A stretch of DNA of 64,000 nucleotides, taken from Diplosphaera chodatii (Eukaryota > Chlorophyta > Trebouxiophyceae > Prasiolales > Stichococcaceae). Shown here piece by piece: positions 23,254-34,876 of this stretch. Within the stretch, counting starts at the first letter, position 1. Each line of letters opens with the position of its first letter. Made by a program: the position numbers and the translations under genes. The notes under the pieces are model-generated. The model saw only the letters and a program-made list of their open reading frames with translations. It did no database searches and was not told the origin of the DNA. Where the stretch lies: positions 62,001 to 126,000 of the forward strand of contig JAALGY010000023.1 of assembly GCA_032358165.1 (NCBI GenBank), written 5' to 3'.

Positions 23254-26200
23254 ATGGCAGATGTGGACAGTGAGCGCAGCAGCGGTGATACCGGCGGCCA
23301 GCAGGAGGCGCCCCCGCACGCCACTGCTGCCTCGAAGGTGCGCTGCGCTCTTCAGCAGTGAGCCGGTTGCCTGTATACTTAAAATCGGCATGCGTCCCAA
23401 ACCTGGAGTGTTGCGTGTTGTGCACAGACGACCAGTGCATGACGCATGCCTTCACAACCACATATTCAGAGTGTTTGTTGTCATTCGACCTGTGCTCATA
23501 CAACACCAATGTAGCTTGCGATTACCTACATTGGGGCTTTGCAGGCTGCCACCTACTATCTGACACCCGGTGGCGGCCCTGTGTCGATCGCCGACCTGCC
23601 GCAGCTGCCGCCCTCTGTGGAGCTCCCGCCCCACATGACATCCGGCAACACACATCCCCAGCATTCGCTGCAGGTGCGCCCTGGCAGCTTTGCTGCGCTG
23701 TCGAGTAGTCAAGTGCATAAGCACCCCGGGGCAGCACGCTGCTCAGACGTGGTACTTTGGCAATCATGCCTTGGCGGCGCTGGCGCAACGGCAACACATA
23801 CAACAGCAGCTGCCAGAGGCATGCAGACATGCATGCCAGCAGCGTGCGCTCGCAGCAAGGGGCGCATGCATGCACAACACTGGCATAGCACATCTCATTA
23901 CAGTGCGTCTTGCTTGACAGGCTGCAAATGTTTGCCGGTGTACACCTGCTAAAGTTTGAACACGAAGCACGCGCAGCTTGCATGCCGCAGGAGCACCAGC
24001 TGCCGTCCAAGAGGGGCGAGCCCGCGTCGCCGCGAGCCGCCGACGTCAGCGCGGATGCCCTGGAGGACAGCAGCCGCCGCCGCACCAATGCAGACGCACC
24101 GCCAATACCGCTGGCACGCCAGAACGCCTCAGCACACCTCACAAAACATAAACCCGCACCATGGTTGTCAAAAGCAGGACTGCTTGGTTTCAGCGGTGAC
24201 CGCTGACTTGCTGCAGGGCACCTTGCGGCACTACATGACATGAACAGGGTGCCCTTCTTTGAGGAAGTTGACGCCGCTCTGACGGAGCTGCCCTGATCCT
24301 GATATGAGACACTGCAGGCGCTGTCAGCAGAAACATGTACATGTGTACAACGCTGTCTGAGCCCTTGGATCATACAACGATGTCACCTCAGCAAGTTGGC
24401 TGCTCTGTGTGCAGCAGCCGCCCAGTGACAGCGCCACGCCGCCGCCGTCCCCGCCGCCGCTTCCCGCTTCCGGTGCCGCGGGGCCGCAGCAGGACGAGGC
24501 TGCGGGCGCTGCTTCCGGCGCTGCGCCTGACACCCAGGGCGGCGCTGCTGCGGCGACGGCAGCGGCCACTGGCGACGGGCAGCAGCTGAACGACCCGGGG
24601 CCGTCCATCTGCTATGGCGCTGCGCAGGACAAGGGTGACGCAAAACCATCGAGGCAGTACAGTTTTGCAGCCTGCACAAGCGCAGAGGCGTTGAATCGTA
24701 TGTAATCATGAACTGCTGTGCAGGAATTTTGTGCTGTGAGGTGGTGGCAGCTAGCCACCGGTCACAAGGTCACCATGCCATGACCGTTGCTTCGCATCGC
24801 GCTGTCTCACAGCACACTATTAACAGCACACCACCTGCGCACACGGCGCCCAGTCATTTACGGCAAATCGCACTGTGCTGGCCCCACCAAGCAGGCTGCT
24901 CACGTTCGCTACATACAGCTGATGTGCACCATGCCACCCTGCTGCCAGGGCCGCAGCGACCGGACCAGGAGGACCGCTTCACCGTCATCGCAGACTTTGC
25001 AGCGGAGCTGCCACCCTATGCCCGTGCCCTGATTGGAGGCCTGCGCTGCAGGCAAGCCAAACTCGTGACGAGGGCACACAACAATGGACCTAAAGCCTCT
25101 GCGAAATCCGAGCGCTGTGCAGTGCCTGTGCTTGGTTATGGCTGTGGAGCTGCAATGCACAGCCAGCACATCAGCAGGCCTCGCAGTAGGTTGGCTTCTT
25201 TAGCTGACTGCACACCCCCATATGGCTGCCACCTTGCTGACCTGCGTGCCCGTTGACGACATACAAGGCACATAGCATCAGCAGATATCTGCAGACATGC
25301 ATCATACACGCAAAGACACTAATCTCACAGCAAACTGCGGTTGTGCAGCTACGCTGGGGTGTTTGACGGCCATGGCGGCGCGCCCGACGCTGCGGATCTG
25401 GCTGCGCGTCGCATGCACAAGCTGCTGGCAGAGGAGCTGGGTGCCTCCGCCAATGAGTGAGCGTTGCTGATTGGGCAACATTTGTGATGATCATAATCAG
25501 CTGACAGCACTCAGATGCGCAGCTGCCAGCTGCTGCTGTCTTTGCTGAGCATGAGCACAAGTCCCCGAGCCTGCATGTCTAGACCATGTATCCTACCCGA
25601 CAATCTCGTTGCTGGACCAGCTGCATGGCTCACGTGACTGGTCTGTCTCCCGCAGAGAGGATGGGCTGACAACCAAGGCAGTCAAGAAGGCGCTGCACCG
25701 CACTTTCACAACCATGGACGAGGAGGTCATTGCTGCGGAGCAGGCGGCGCCGGACCCTGAGGCCGAGCACGCCGGCACCACAGCCTCGATAGCGCTGCAG
25801 CTGGGCAAGCACCTGTATGTGGCCGACGTCGGTGCGTGCTTCCCTGCAAGCTCCTCAGCAGGCATCCATGGCTGGCATCAAGCATCTCCACAGCACTGGA
25901 AGCGGCAACAGCAGGGCGGCAGCTTCTGCCAGCGTTGGCAGCGGCCCACAACACTGAACGCACCAGAGCTGACATCTGACTGACACCGCACCTGCATGTC
26001 CCGTGCACAGCGCCTTTGAAATTGCATGCTGCAGCACAGCCTGCAAGTAGACCACCCAGCAAGTATAGCAAGCATAGCAGGACTGGATCTGCAGCCCGAC
26101 TGACTGCAATGCGCAGGCGACAGCAGCGTGGTGCTGGACCGTAGCGGCAGGCCGCACAAGCTGAGCCGGGAGCACAAGCCGGACGACCCCAAGGAACGCC

Positions 26201-27937
26201 GCCGCATCAAGCAGCACGGCGGCCACCTCATCAAGCACGTGAGGGCTGCGATCCCAGTTGCAGCTCCTGTCAGCATGGCAGCCGGCAGAGGGTCGCAATC
26301 AGACCTACTGCCGGGGCCCATGTCTGCACTGCACATGCGCAATGTTGCTACAAATTAAAAAGCTCGACGAACGCAGGTTGTATGTGAGCATGAGCAGAGG
26401 TGAGGCGCTCATGTGCTGTGGGCGGCTGACTGACACCCCTCTCAGTTCATGGAATCGCTGCAGGGCCGTCGGGTGGCGGATCCCACTGGCCGCCGCAGCC
26501 TGAACATGGCGCGCGCGCTGGGCGACCCCGACTTCAAGGACCCGGAGCCGCTGGTGGTGGCCGACCCCAGCATTCGCCACAGCACCCTCAAGTGAGTCAC
26601 CTATATGCAAAGCCTTTCAAGTCACAACATCCTACAGACACTACGGACCCGGAACCGCTGGTGGTGGCCAACCCTAGCATCTGCCACACCACCCTCAAGT
26701 GAGTCATGCATGCTATGCTGAGAGGCAGTGCAGCTTGTCGTCTCAAACCCATGGGAACAGGAAATGACGATCCCTTGTGCGTGCTACAAACCGTGGCAGG
26801 TCCAGGTACAGCAGGGTCACTCGTACATCAGCAGTGCATATGTCAGCTCCTGCCGGCTGATGAAGGTGGCGCTGTGCGCCTCGTCGGTGTCTTGTTGTTG
26901 GATGTAGAGGAACGAAGGCGGCTGACCAGGGGCCGGGCTGTGCATGTTGTACAGCTGCCGGAACAGGCTGGCTTGCACAGACCTGCAGCTCCGCGCAGAC
27001 CCGCCGCCGCGGTCCCCACCGCCCTGTGCGTGCAGGTCCGAGTCACCACCCGCACCTGTGTGGGCGCAGACCAGAGAGCGTGCACCACTGGCCGCCTCTC
27101 TGAGGATGTTGTGACACCAGGTGCCTGTGGCAATGTTCAGGTACTGTACAGGTACAGGTACAGGTACAAGCCTGGTCGATGTCACCATTGCAGCTGATGC
27201 ATACCCCTGGCTGCTGCAGGGAGCATGACCGCGCGGTCATCCTGGCGTCTGACGGCGTGTGGGACTGGGTGCCGGTGGCCGACTGCATTGCCATCGTGGA
27301 GGAGGTGCTCGGGGCGCCCGGCGACCAGGCACGGCCCACTGCTGACTCTGCAGTTGAAACCACGCTCGCAATGATAACTGCAGTGCAGCTGAGCAGGCCG
27401 TCATGTGGTGAACAGTGTGCTCCTCAACACATCACATGCTGTAACACAACACAAAATCGCAGTCTGCGTCACCAAGTGCTGTACACATACATGCTGCACC
27501 TCATATCACCTGCCTCCACACCATCTTTCCCTCAGAGATAGCATGTCGGCATTCCCTGAAGTCTGGCCTCGTGTACACTGCCGGCAGGCGCCGGACTTTG
27601 ACCTGCTGGCGGAGGAGCTGGACGTGGCAATCGCTGCAGGGCTGGACACAGCAGTGTCCATGGCGGCGGAACGCGCCGCAGCAGCAGTGAGTCCATGCTT
27701 TCATCAGCTATCTTGCAGCACAAGACTTCAGCAGTCTGACCGCCTGGCACACATGTGGATCCGACAGGTCTTGGCCCTTCCGAAGCAGATGCAACTTTGT
27801 TCCTGCAATTTTGTTCCTGCATAGTGATGTTTGGCTGAGAGGTCTCGATCTGGGTCGTTCAGGTGGTGGCGGCGGCGCTGGCTGCGGGCTGCACCGACAA
27901 CGTCACCGCGGTGGTTGGCGCCCTGCGCTGGGAGTGA
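23254..27937 (+). CDS. PP2C-family protein phosphatase
   Basis: A metal-dependent Ser/Thr phosphatase. Catalytic exons: 24415-24634, 24949-25051, 25349-25456, 25656-25831, 26117-26238, 26446-26591, 27220-27328, 27588-27686 and 27863-27937. All phases agree, giving 386 codons with the stop. Motifs in order: SICYGAAQDKG, DQEDRF, VFDGHGG (metal-binding Asp and Gly), AGTTASIAL, VADVGDSS, LNMARALGDPDFK, LASDGVWDW (second metal-binding Asp) and TDNVTAVV (last metal-binding Asp). Two junctions (25051/25349 and 27328/27588) need GC-AG introns. Upstream exons 23254-23337 (MADVDSERSS start), 23545-23673, 23991-24195 and one from 24217 are phase-consistent but of unknown family. Their link to 24415 is unsure: frame 24217-24296 also runs to a stop (VPFFEEVDAALTELP), so 23254-24296 could be a separate 165-aa gene. 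Confidence 0.8.
26538..26706 (+). repeat. Tandem copy of a PP2C exon end and its donor site
   Basis: The 62 bp at 26538-26599 (end of the exon reading DPEPLVVADPSIRHSTLK plus its GTGAGT donor) recur at 26645-26706, offset by 107 bp, with about six mismatches. The second copy keeps a GTGAGT donor and has a possible acceptor (CCTACAG) just upstream, so it could act as a small alternative exon. Confidence 0.85.
27142..27171 (+). repeat. (GGTACA)n hexamer repeat
   Basis: A tandem run of GGTACA units lies in an intron of the PP2C gene. Confidence 0.8.
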
Positions 27938-28792
27938 TCCAGGCAGCAGAAACCGCAACTGAAGCTCAACAGGCGGTGACGGCAGAGCTGGCCTGGGCGC
28001 GATGCGGGCGGTGCGACAGCAGCAGATCGAGAAACACGCGGCACCGGCAGCAGCACCAAGGGTGGCTAGGACCGCCCAGGTGTAGTCTGGAGGCTGTCGT
28101 CAGGCTTTCCGTCAGCAGGGTGGTGCGGGGTGAATGGGATGCAGGGATTAGCAGGCTGTAGGGCAGAGAGGTAGATACTATGTACACAAGGTGAGGCGGT
28201 GGCGTGCACCTGCAGCAGTAGTATGGCTTGGGCAGCACAGGGCTGTGATGCATGCCATGCATGCAGCTGCAGCTGACAGACAGTGTAGGCTGTGAAGGGC
28301 AGGTGCTAGATGACCCCAGGCGCCGGAATGGCAACTGATGTGACAACATGGCCTCCAGCGTTCTTCTGTACGCGGCAGACGCGACGTGGTTCATGATATC
28401 CCATCAGTGTTGTGGTCAGTCGAGTTCATTTGCTGGATGCTGTCTTCGTATGTGCGTGGCTTGATGCAGGCGGAACAGAGTGAGGGGTGTAGGCGCATGT
28501 CTTGGTGGTTCGGAGGTTTCAGCGATGAGTGAGAAGGCCCACAGATGAAAGCATTTTAGGTGGCCTCTGGTGTAGCCAAGCCAGCTGTCCAGCATGCATC
28601 CTCCCATGACATGTGGGCATTTGGCGCTGTCATGCAGATATTCGCATCAAATGCAGTTTGCACTTCGCATACATCAGCAGCACACGGCGCAAACGTGAAC
28701 AACTGATCCCACACATGCACTAGTTGCATAGCTGGACCAAGCAGCTGCCTCAGCACCGCTGATTTGGTCGCTGTGACACTTCGAATCCTGCC
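27938..28792. other. Intergenic between phosphatase and patatin genes
   Basis: It holds the 3' UTR of the phosphatase gene and the promoter of the patatin gene. No other gene was recognised. Confidence 0.4.
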
Positions 28793-31700
28793 ATGCTGAG
28801 CGAGTCCCTTCTCGCGAGGGGCTCCCGGTCGCTGCTGTCCCCGCAAGGCACCACAGCGCTCGCCAGGCAAGCGTTCCATGGCGCCAGCAGCTCAGCCGGG
28901 CGAGGAAACATGCAGGCACAGCAGGGCGTGGCGCGCAGCTGGGGACTGCTGACAGTCGCGTCAGCTGACGGCAGAGGCCGGGCGTCCGCGGCGTCCAGGA
29001 AGCAGCAGGCGGAGCACCCGGTGGCGCCAGATGCAGGCGTCGCACGGTCAGCCCCTCAGGTGATAACTGCACCTCACCAATCACAGACAGCAAGGCCTTT
29101 GAAAGTATGCTTTCCAGAAACCTGGAGCGTTAATGGCATCAAGCTGATATGTGGTCTTGAATGATCCAGATACTATTCGACACACAGCCTGGCTGTCAGC
29201 GTTGCACTTCTGCACGTCAAGGATGGACAATGTGCGGTGTCAGCTTCTGTACAGCTCTCTGCAATTGCAGTGTACTCAGCCCCGCAAGCCACAGCAGTAG
29301 CAGGCTTGCCGAGACACATGGGCGCAACGAGGACCGTCTGGCAGGTTTAAGCTGAACTGGATTGTGTGTGCACAATCAGGAGCGGCAGTTTGCCACCCAG
29401 CGGCAAAGCAGTGGCGCCAACGGCAGCAGCAGCAGCAGCGGTGGTGCCGGCAGCAACGGCGGCGGCAACTCGGTGCTGTGGCCGGTGCAGTACGTGCTCG
29501 AGCGTGTCTTCTGGCAGCAGCGGCAGGATCCGCAGCAGAAGAGCAGCCAGGCTGCCCAACAGCCGGCAGCGAGCCCAGCACAGGTGAGGCTTTCTTGTGC
29601 GACATTTTGGTTCTGCTGGCGCCCCTGACGGCTGCCGTGGGGCGTGCCGGACATGAGCCTACCTGTCTGGTCATGCCGACTCGCCTTTACGTCCTGACAT
29701 CTCGCTCATGGCCTGACGATGAGCTCCGCTGCTGCATCTTCCGAACAGGCAGCGCAGGACCAGGGTGCCAACAACAGCAGAAGCAGCGTCAGCAGCAGCG
29801 CCGCAAACGGATCGCAGCAGCAGCCGCCCCATGAGGGTCGCTCGGAGGAGGAGTTGATCGCGGCGGCGGACTGGCAGCTGCAGCGGGCGCACGCGCAGCT
29901 GCGGCGGGCCGCTGAGGCGGAGGTGCAGCTCGACAGCCAGGCCCATCGCCTCATTGTAGCAACATGCAGAGAGTGTATGAGGGGCCTTGATCGCATCGTA
30001 CAGCTGCTGCAGCCATTTGAAGAAGACATCAACTGTAGGCCGGATAGGGAGAGGGTCCGGGGGCCCCGGCGAAGACTGATACCTCAGACACTGCTGGCAC
30101 AGTCAAGCATGCTCATCGTCACCACCTTGTGGTCGTGCAGGCGAGGCAGCGGCAGCAGCATCCAGAGGCCACGAGTGGCGCTGCGCAGCCTGACGCCCTC
30201 GCCGCTGGGGAGGACCTGCTGCACGCTGAGGCAGCCCACCGGCTGGCAGGCGCCGACGGCGGCGCGGTCGGCAGCAATGGCAGCGCGGCGGCAGCCAAGC
30301 CACCTGCGGGTGGGTGAAGCCCAGCCACTAACCAAGTGCCCCCCCTGCGGTGCTTGACTTGCACACAATTGCAGCTGCTCCGATGCCCACACTGGTGCAG
30401 AATGGCAAATCCATCAAACTGCAGGGTCCGCCGCCGCTCAGACAGCAAGAAATGGCGCAGCGGCGGCGGCGCCGGCGGCGCCCGGGCAGCGGGAGGCAGG
30501 CGAGCGGCAGGGGGCGAAGGAAAAGCGGGGCATGGGCGTCAGCACCTGGATCCGGCTGCCGCACATCTCCAGCCTCCGCGTGCGGCGGCCGCCGCCGCCA
30601 GACCTGCCCCCCGTATCTGTGAGTGTGGAATAAGAGGGGTTCCGAATGACACAGCGTCAGTGGTGGAACCGGATGCCTGCTTGTCAGGTCGGTGATGGGC
30701 ATCCAAGCTCAGAACGCGTCATCCCTTCAGTTGAAAGCAGCGCCACTGGCTAGCCTGCTGTCTTGCTGCTGTAGCATTCAACATACTCTGCCCGCAGCTG
30801 GCGACCCGGCTGTGCACTTGACATGGCGGCGCGCTTACTGGGTTCTTCAGGGTGCCTGTTGCCCCTACTGGCAATGCTGTCACAGCTGGCAGGTGACGCT
30901 GAGGTTGTGTGTCTGCAGCTGGCGCACCCGGCGGTGCAGCTGGCGTGGCGGCGCGCCAGGGCAGGCAGCCGCCCGGCCGCCCGCACCGACAACGCCAAGC
31001 TGGGCCTGGTCGTCGAGGGCGGCGGCATGCGCGGCGTCGTGTCCGCCGGGTCGCTCATGATGCTGTACGAGCTGGGCCTCAGGTGGGAGCACAATCGCTG
31101 TGGTGAATAGTAAAATCTCGTCTCTATACAATATATGCACTGCTTCATTCTCGTGGGGTGCTGCTGGATGATCTAGGCCTCAGGTGAGCGATGCTGCCTG
31201 CTACTGTGCAAGTGCTGCCAGGACGGCCAAGAGCTGCACATCCTGCCCTGTCTGGCTGAGAGCACACGTGCGCAGTGATGCCTACTGGGACCAACTGCAC
31301 CCTGCAGGAGTTTCGATGTGGCTACGCAGGGCACCTATCCTCATATTGATTCCGTACAGGCCGGTTTTCCTCATTCCAATATCATCTTTCATCACATCCG
31401 CTGTATAGGGACGCATTCGACGCGGTGTACGGCGCTTCGGCGGGCGCCATCAACGCCACCTACTTCCTCACGGGCCAGCGAGAGGGCGTCGACATCTACG
31501 CGGAGGACATCGCAAACAAGACCTTCTGCGACCTTGGGCGCCTGGTCGGCCGGCACGCAGGTGCGCCTGCCCTGTAGCAAGTTTCTGACCCTCGCATTGT
31601 GCTTGGTGTGCTGGCTGCTGAAGTTGGCTGCTGAAACCCCACTTGCAAGCTTGCTCACCTAAGCCCTGTTGCCTTTCCGAGGAACGTGATTTCATTGTGA

Positions 31701-34216
31701 AGTAGCAGGCAGGTGAGCAGCATGTGTGCCGGGCAGCCAAACCCTGGCCGTCGCCGCTGCAGGGCCGGTGCTGGACCTGAGCTTCCTGATCGACCACGTG
31801 ATGATGGACATCAAGCCGCTGCACTGGGGCGACGTCATCCGCTCGGACGTGCCCCTCAAGGTGGGCGGTGACAAGCTTCAGTTGCCGCCATGTGATGTGC
31901 TTAGCGCACCATTCGGGTGATGCTAGATACCCTATGACTGCAGCAGCAGGTGACGCTGCTCACCATGCACGGCAGCACCCTGGTGCAGCAGTGTAGGGGC
32001 CGCGATGGCTGTGTGGCTGAAGGCAGCCTGCAAATGGGTACCTGACTACTCGGCAGACCCAGCATTGGGCCGCTGCAGGGCCTCCCACCGTATAAACTAT
32101 CTAGACAACGCCAGGCACAGCAGCAAGGCACTGAATCGTCAACCCTCAAAATTTGCAGGTGGTGGCCAGCTGCCTGGACACCCTGGGGCCCGTGGTGCTG
32201 CAGGACTTTGCAGACAAGGAGGACCTGGCGCTGTGCCTCAAGGCCTCCGCCAACATCCCCGTCATCGCGGGGCCGCCCATGCGCCACAGGTGGCCCCACT
32301 ACTCGGACCCCCTCACCTTTTCGGCTTTGCGCCACAGGCGCCTGGCAAGCTGCTGTGCTGGCACTGTGACACAGGGTGCATTTGGTCGCATTGTGAAGCT
32401 CTGTATCCTCCATGAAAGGCATGGCAACCGTGTTCGAATGCACGCTGCCGCTGCTGCTGTGCGACACGTCTGCTGCTGCCAAACTGAGCTGAAGCGGTGT
32501 GCAGCTGCTGATGAGAAGTCTCAAGGCTCCTACAGAGCGGCAGCGCCTGTAACAACATGACACGAGATTGCTGAGCGACCGGCCGATCCACTGTGACCCA
32601 GTGTGTAGCGATACTGAAGGCTTGATACTGAAACCCCTAAACCCTAAACCCTGAATGACATTGCAGGGGCCGGCGGCTGGTGGACGGCGCGGTGTTCGAG
32701 GCGGTGCCCTTCCGGCAGGCCATCGCCGACGGCTGCACCCACCTGGTCGTCCTGTGCACCCGCCCGCCCTTCAGGTCAGCCGCTTGTGAGCTGACGTCAG
32801 GTACGGCGGCACCTGCTCAGCGTCTGCATCCTGCACAGTCCTCGGCATGTCGTGCATCCGCCGCGGTCGGTCACCCCGTCGTGCGCAGCGGCATGCAGCG
32901 GGCTGCCTGCAGGCCCGCCGGGCCTGGCTGGCCGGCCACCAGCGACCTGACGCCACCCCACCCATCGTCGCAGGGGCGGGCGGCTGCAGAAGACGGTGTC
33001 GGGGGCGCTGGAGGCGGGCGTGAAGCGCGGCTTCCTGAACCCGGACTACATGAGGCCGGCCTGGCGCGCGGAGCTGGACCAGGTGCATGTTTGCACAACA
33101 TAAATGTATATAAAGTGCTTTTTGGTAAAAAAGTGTAGATATATTCATGTAATATTAATCCATCATTTGGTAACAAAGTGATTAAATACTTTGGCGCTCG
33201 ATAGCCTTCTCAGACAGTGATTGCCTGCTGGCGGCACGCATCTGTTTGCACTGGCTGCCGCGTCAGCCGCTGTGATGGGCCAGGCACAGGGCCATGAGCA
33301 GTGGCGTCACTCGCAGCGCTGCGCAGGCAGCAAGCGGTGGCAGTCAGCAGGCCGAAACACGGCATGGGTGCTGCCGGTTAAAGCTCGCCGTACATACATC
33401 ACTGTCGACACTTGCCTCTCTGCTGGTACAGATCACAGAGCAGCAGATGACGGCGGATGAGCAGCTGATGGGGGCGATCGAGTCGGAGCGCCCCCACGAG
33501 CTGCCAGCGTTTTTTGGCGCCTACGTGGCCCCCCTGTACCCCTCCCAGACCTGCCAGTGAGCTGCACTGCACAAACGTCGAGCCCGCCATGCTGCTGCTT
33601 GTCTTGCACGCAGTCTGTGTGCTCTTGTGATCGCTGCACTCTGCATTTCGGTGAATGCCTACAGCAAACTCGACCCCAAACTTCTGCTCAGCTCAGTGAC
33701 AAGTTCAGCATAGATCCATACATGGGCTCTGCCAACAAACCTATTAGTGTATTGACGCCTTACTAAACCCTGGTGCTACAGCATCTCGCCCGTGTGCATC
33801 GACTCGCCGACGCTGCGGGGTGGGGTGGCGGAGGGGCGGCGTCTGGCGGCCGCCACCTTCGACCCCCTCGACGCCGGCATTCCCGAGGAGGTGCGTCTAG
33901 TGTCCCTGTGTGCCTTGGGCTGGATGTCTGCCCACCCGCATTACCTCGCATTTGCAGCTTCCCCGCCAGCTGATGGCTCCGGCGCAGCCCTGTGGCGATG
34001 CAGGCTTCTTGGGCCTGGTCCTGCCCTGGGGTGTCTGAGGCGCCGGTGTGCGGCGCTAGCTCTAGTTTCCCAATCAGGTTCAAGTCTGTCAGTGGCGTAA
34101 CCCACATCTTTTGCTGTTGGCAGGTCAAGGCGCGGCTCAGGCCGGAGGTGCGGGCCGCCATTGAGACTGCAGGCCCGCAGCCGTCCCCCTTCTCGCAGCA
34201 GCCGCCGCACAGCTGA
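28793..34216 (+). CDS. Patatin-like phospholipase (YjjU-like), probably organelle-targeted
   Basis: A lipid acyl hydrolase with a Ser-Asp dyad. Exon 1 (28793-29059, 89 codons) is rich in Ser, Ala and Arg with few acids, like a plastid or mitochondrial transit peptide. Exons up to 30630 code low-complexity Ser/Gln/Ala-rich sequence and STWIRLPHISSLRV. The catalytic domain spans about 30900-32780: LVVEGGGMRGVVSAG (oxyanion loop), DAVYGASAGAINATYFLTGQ (GxSxG; nucleophile in GASAG at about 31436), PVLDLSFLIDHVM, LKASANIPVIAGPP, then RRLVDGAVFEAVPFR with the catalytic Asp in VDGA (about 32685). The spacing and the INATYFLTGQ and IPVIAGPP blocks resemble bacterial YjjU-type patatins more than plant storage patatins. 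The stop is at 34214-34216. Several low-complexity exons have uncertain borders. Confidence 0.82.
32629..32652 (+). repeat. Interstitial telomere-like CCCTAAA run
   Basis: About three units of AACCCTAAACCCTAAACCCT lie in the patatin intron just before the exon carrying RRLVDGAVFE. The unit matches the plant-type telomere repeat TTTAGGG on the other strand. Confidence 0.85.
33095..33205. repeat. AT-rich island in a patatin intron
   Basis: About 110 bp are very AT-rich in an otherwise GC-rich gene, with two imperfect copies of TTTGGTAA followed by AAAGTG. It may be a small insertion. No terminal repeats were confirmed. Confidence 0.4.
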
Positions 34217-34876
34217 ACAGGCTGTGGGCATTGGCCTGAGTTGTTGAGCATAGATGATCCGGCTGCTACACGGGTTTGGAGAGGGCATGGCTGGGAGCAC
34301 CTGGCAACAATTGCAGCTGCAGCTGCTGATGAGTAGCATGAGGAGCAGACAAACATGCAGATCCACACTCACCATTGATGTAGATTTTCGATGATGCATC
34401 TGCAGTATTGCTGAGAGATGGTCTTTTGCAATGAGAGAAGTGAGGCTGTCGGCCGTTGATGCTGATCTGACTGACGCGTGCTGCTTTGCGGTCAGGAAGA
34501 GCGTGGTAGTGTCGTGGAACTAGAGTACCGTTCGCATTGCAAGCTGGCATCCTTGCGTTTGTGCACAAGGGCGTGAAATGCACAAGCTGCAAGCAGCCGG
34601 GCCTGAGCCATCTACATGGACGATTAACATCATGCTGCTGATTAAACAACTCCTATGTCCTAAAACTGTGCCAGCACAAGCTGAGGGCAGGCAACCAGCA
34701 GGACGTCTCACCGTGACATCATAGGGCATACTTCATGTTGAAAGTGGAAGTACCATGTTGCCACAGTGCACAGCTAAGTAAGCTGCACTCGCCATTAAAT
34801 ACCACATGTGCAGGTTCGCAGGTTAGTCCCCTCCTGCTATCTCGGGCACACTTCCCGGGCTGCACTCCTGCCGCTA
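34217..34876. other. Intergenic between convergent patatin and MATE genes
   Basis: The 3' ends of the patatin gene (+) and the MATE gene (-) meet here. No gene was recognised. Confidence 0.45.

Noticed and set aside
23522..24373. Minus-strand frame of 283 codons
   Set aside because: The plus-strand exons at 23545-23673 and 23991-24195 join in phase with good splice signals. The minus frame is Cys- and Arg-rich without a motif.
27142..27171. GGTACA repeats as a regulatory array
   Set aside because: It is a simple hexamer microsatellite in an intron with no sign of function.
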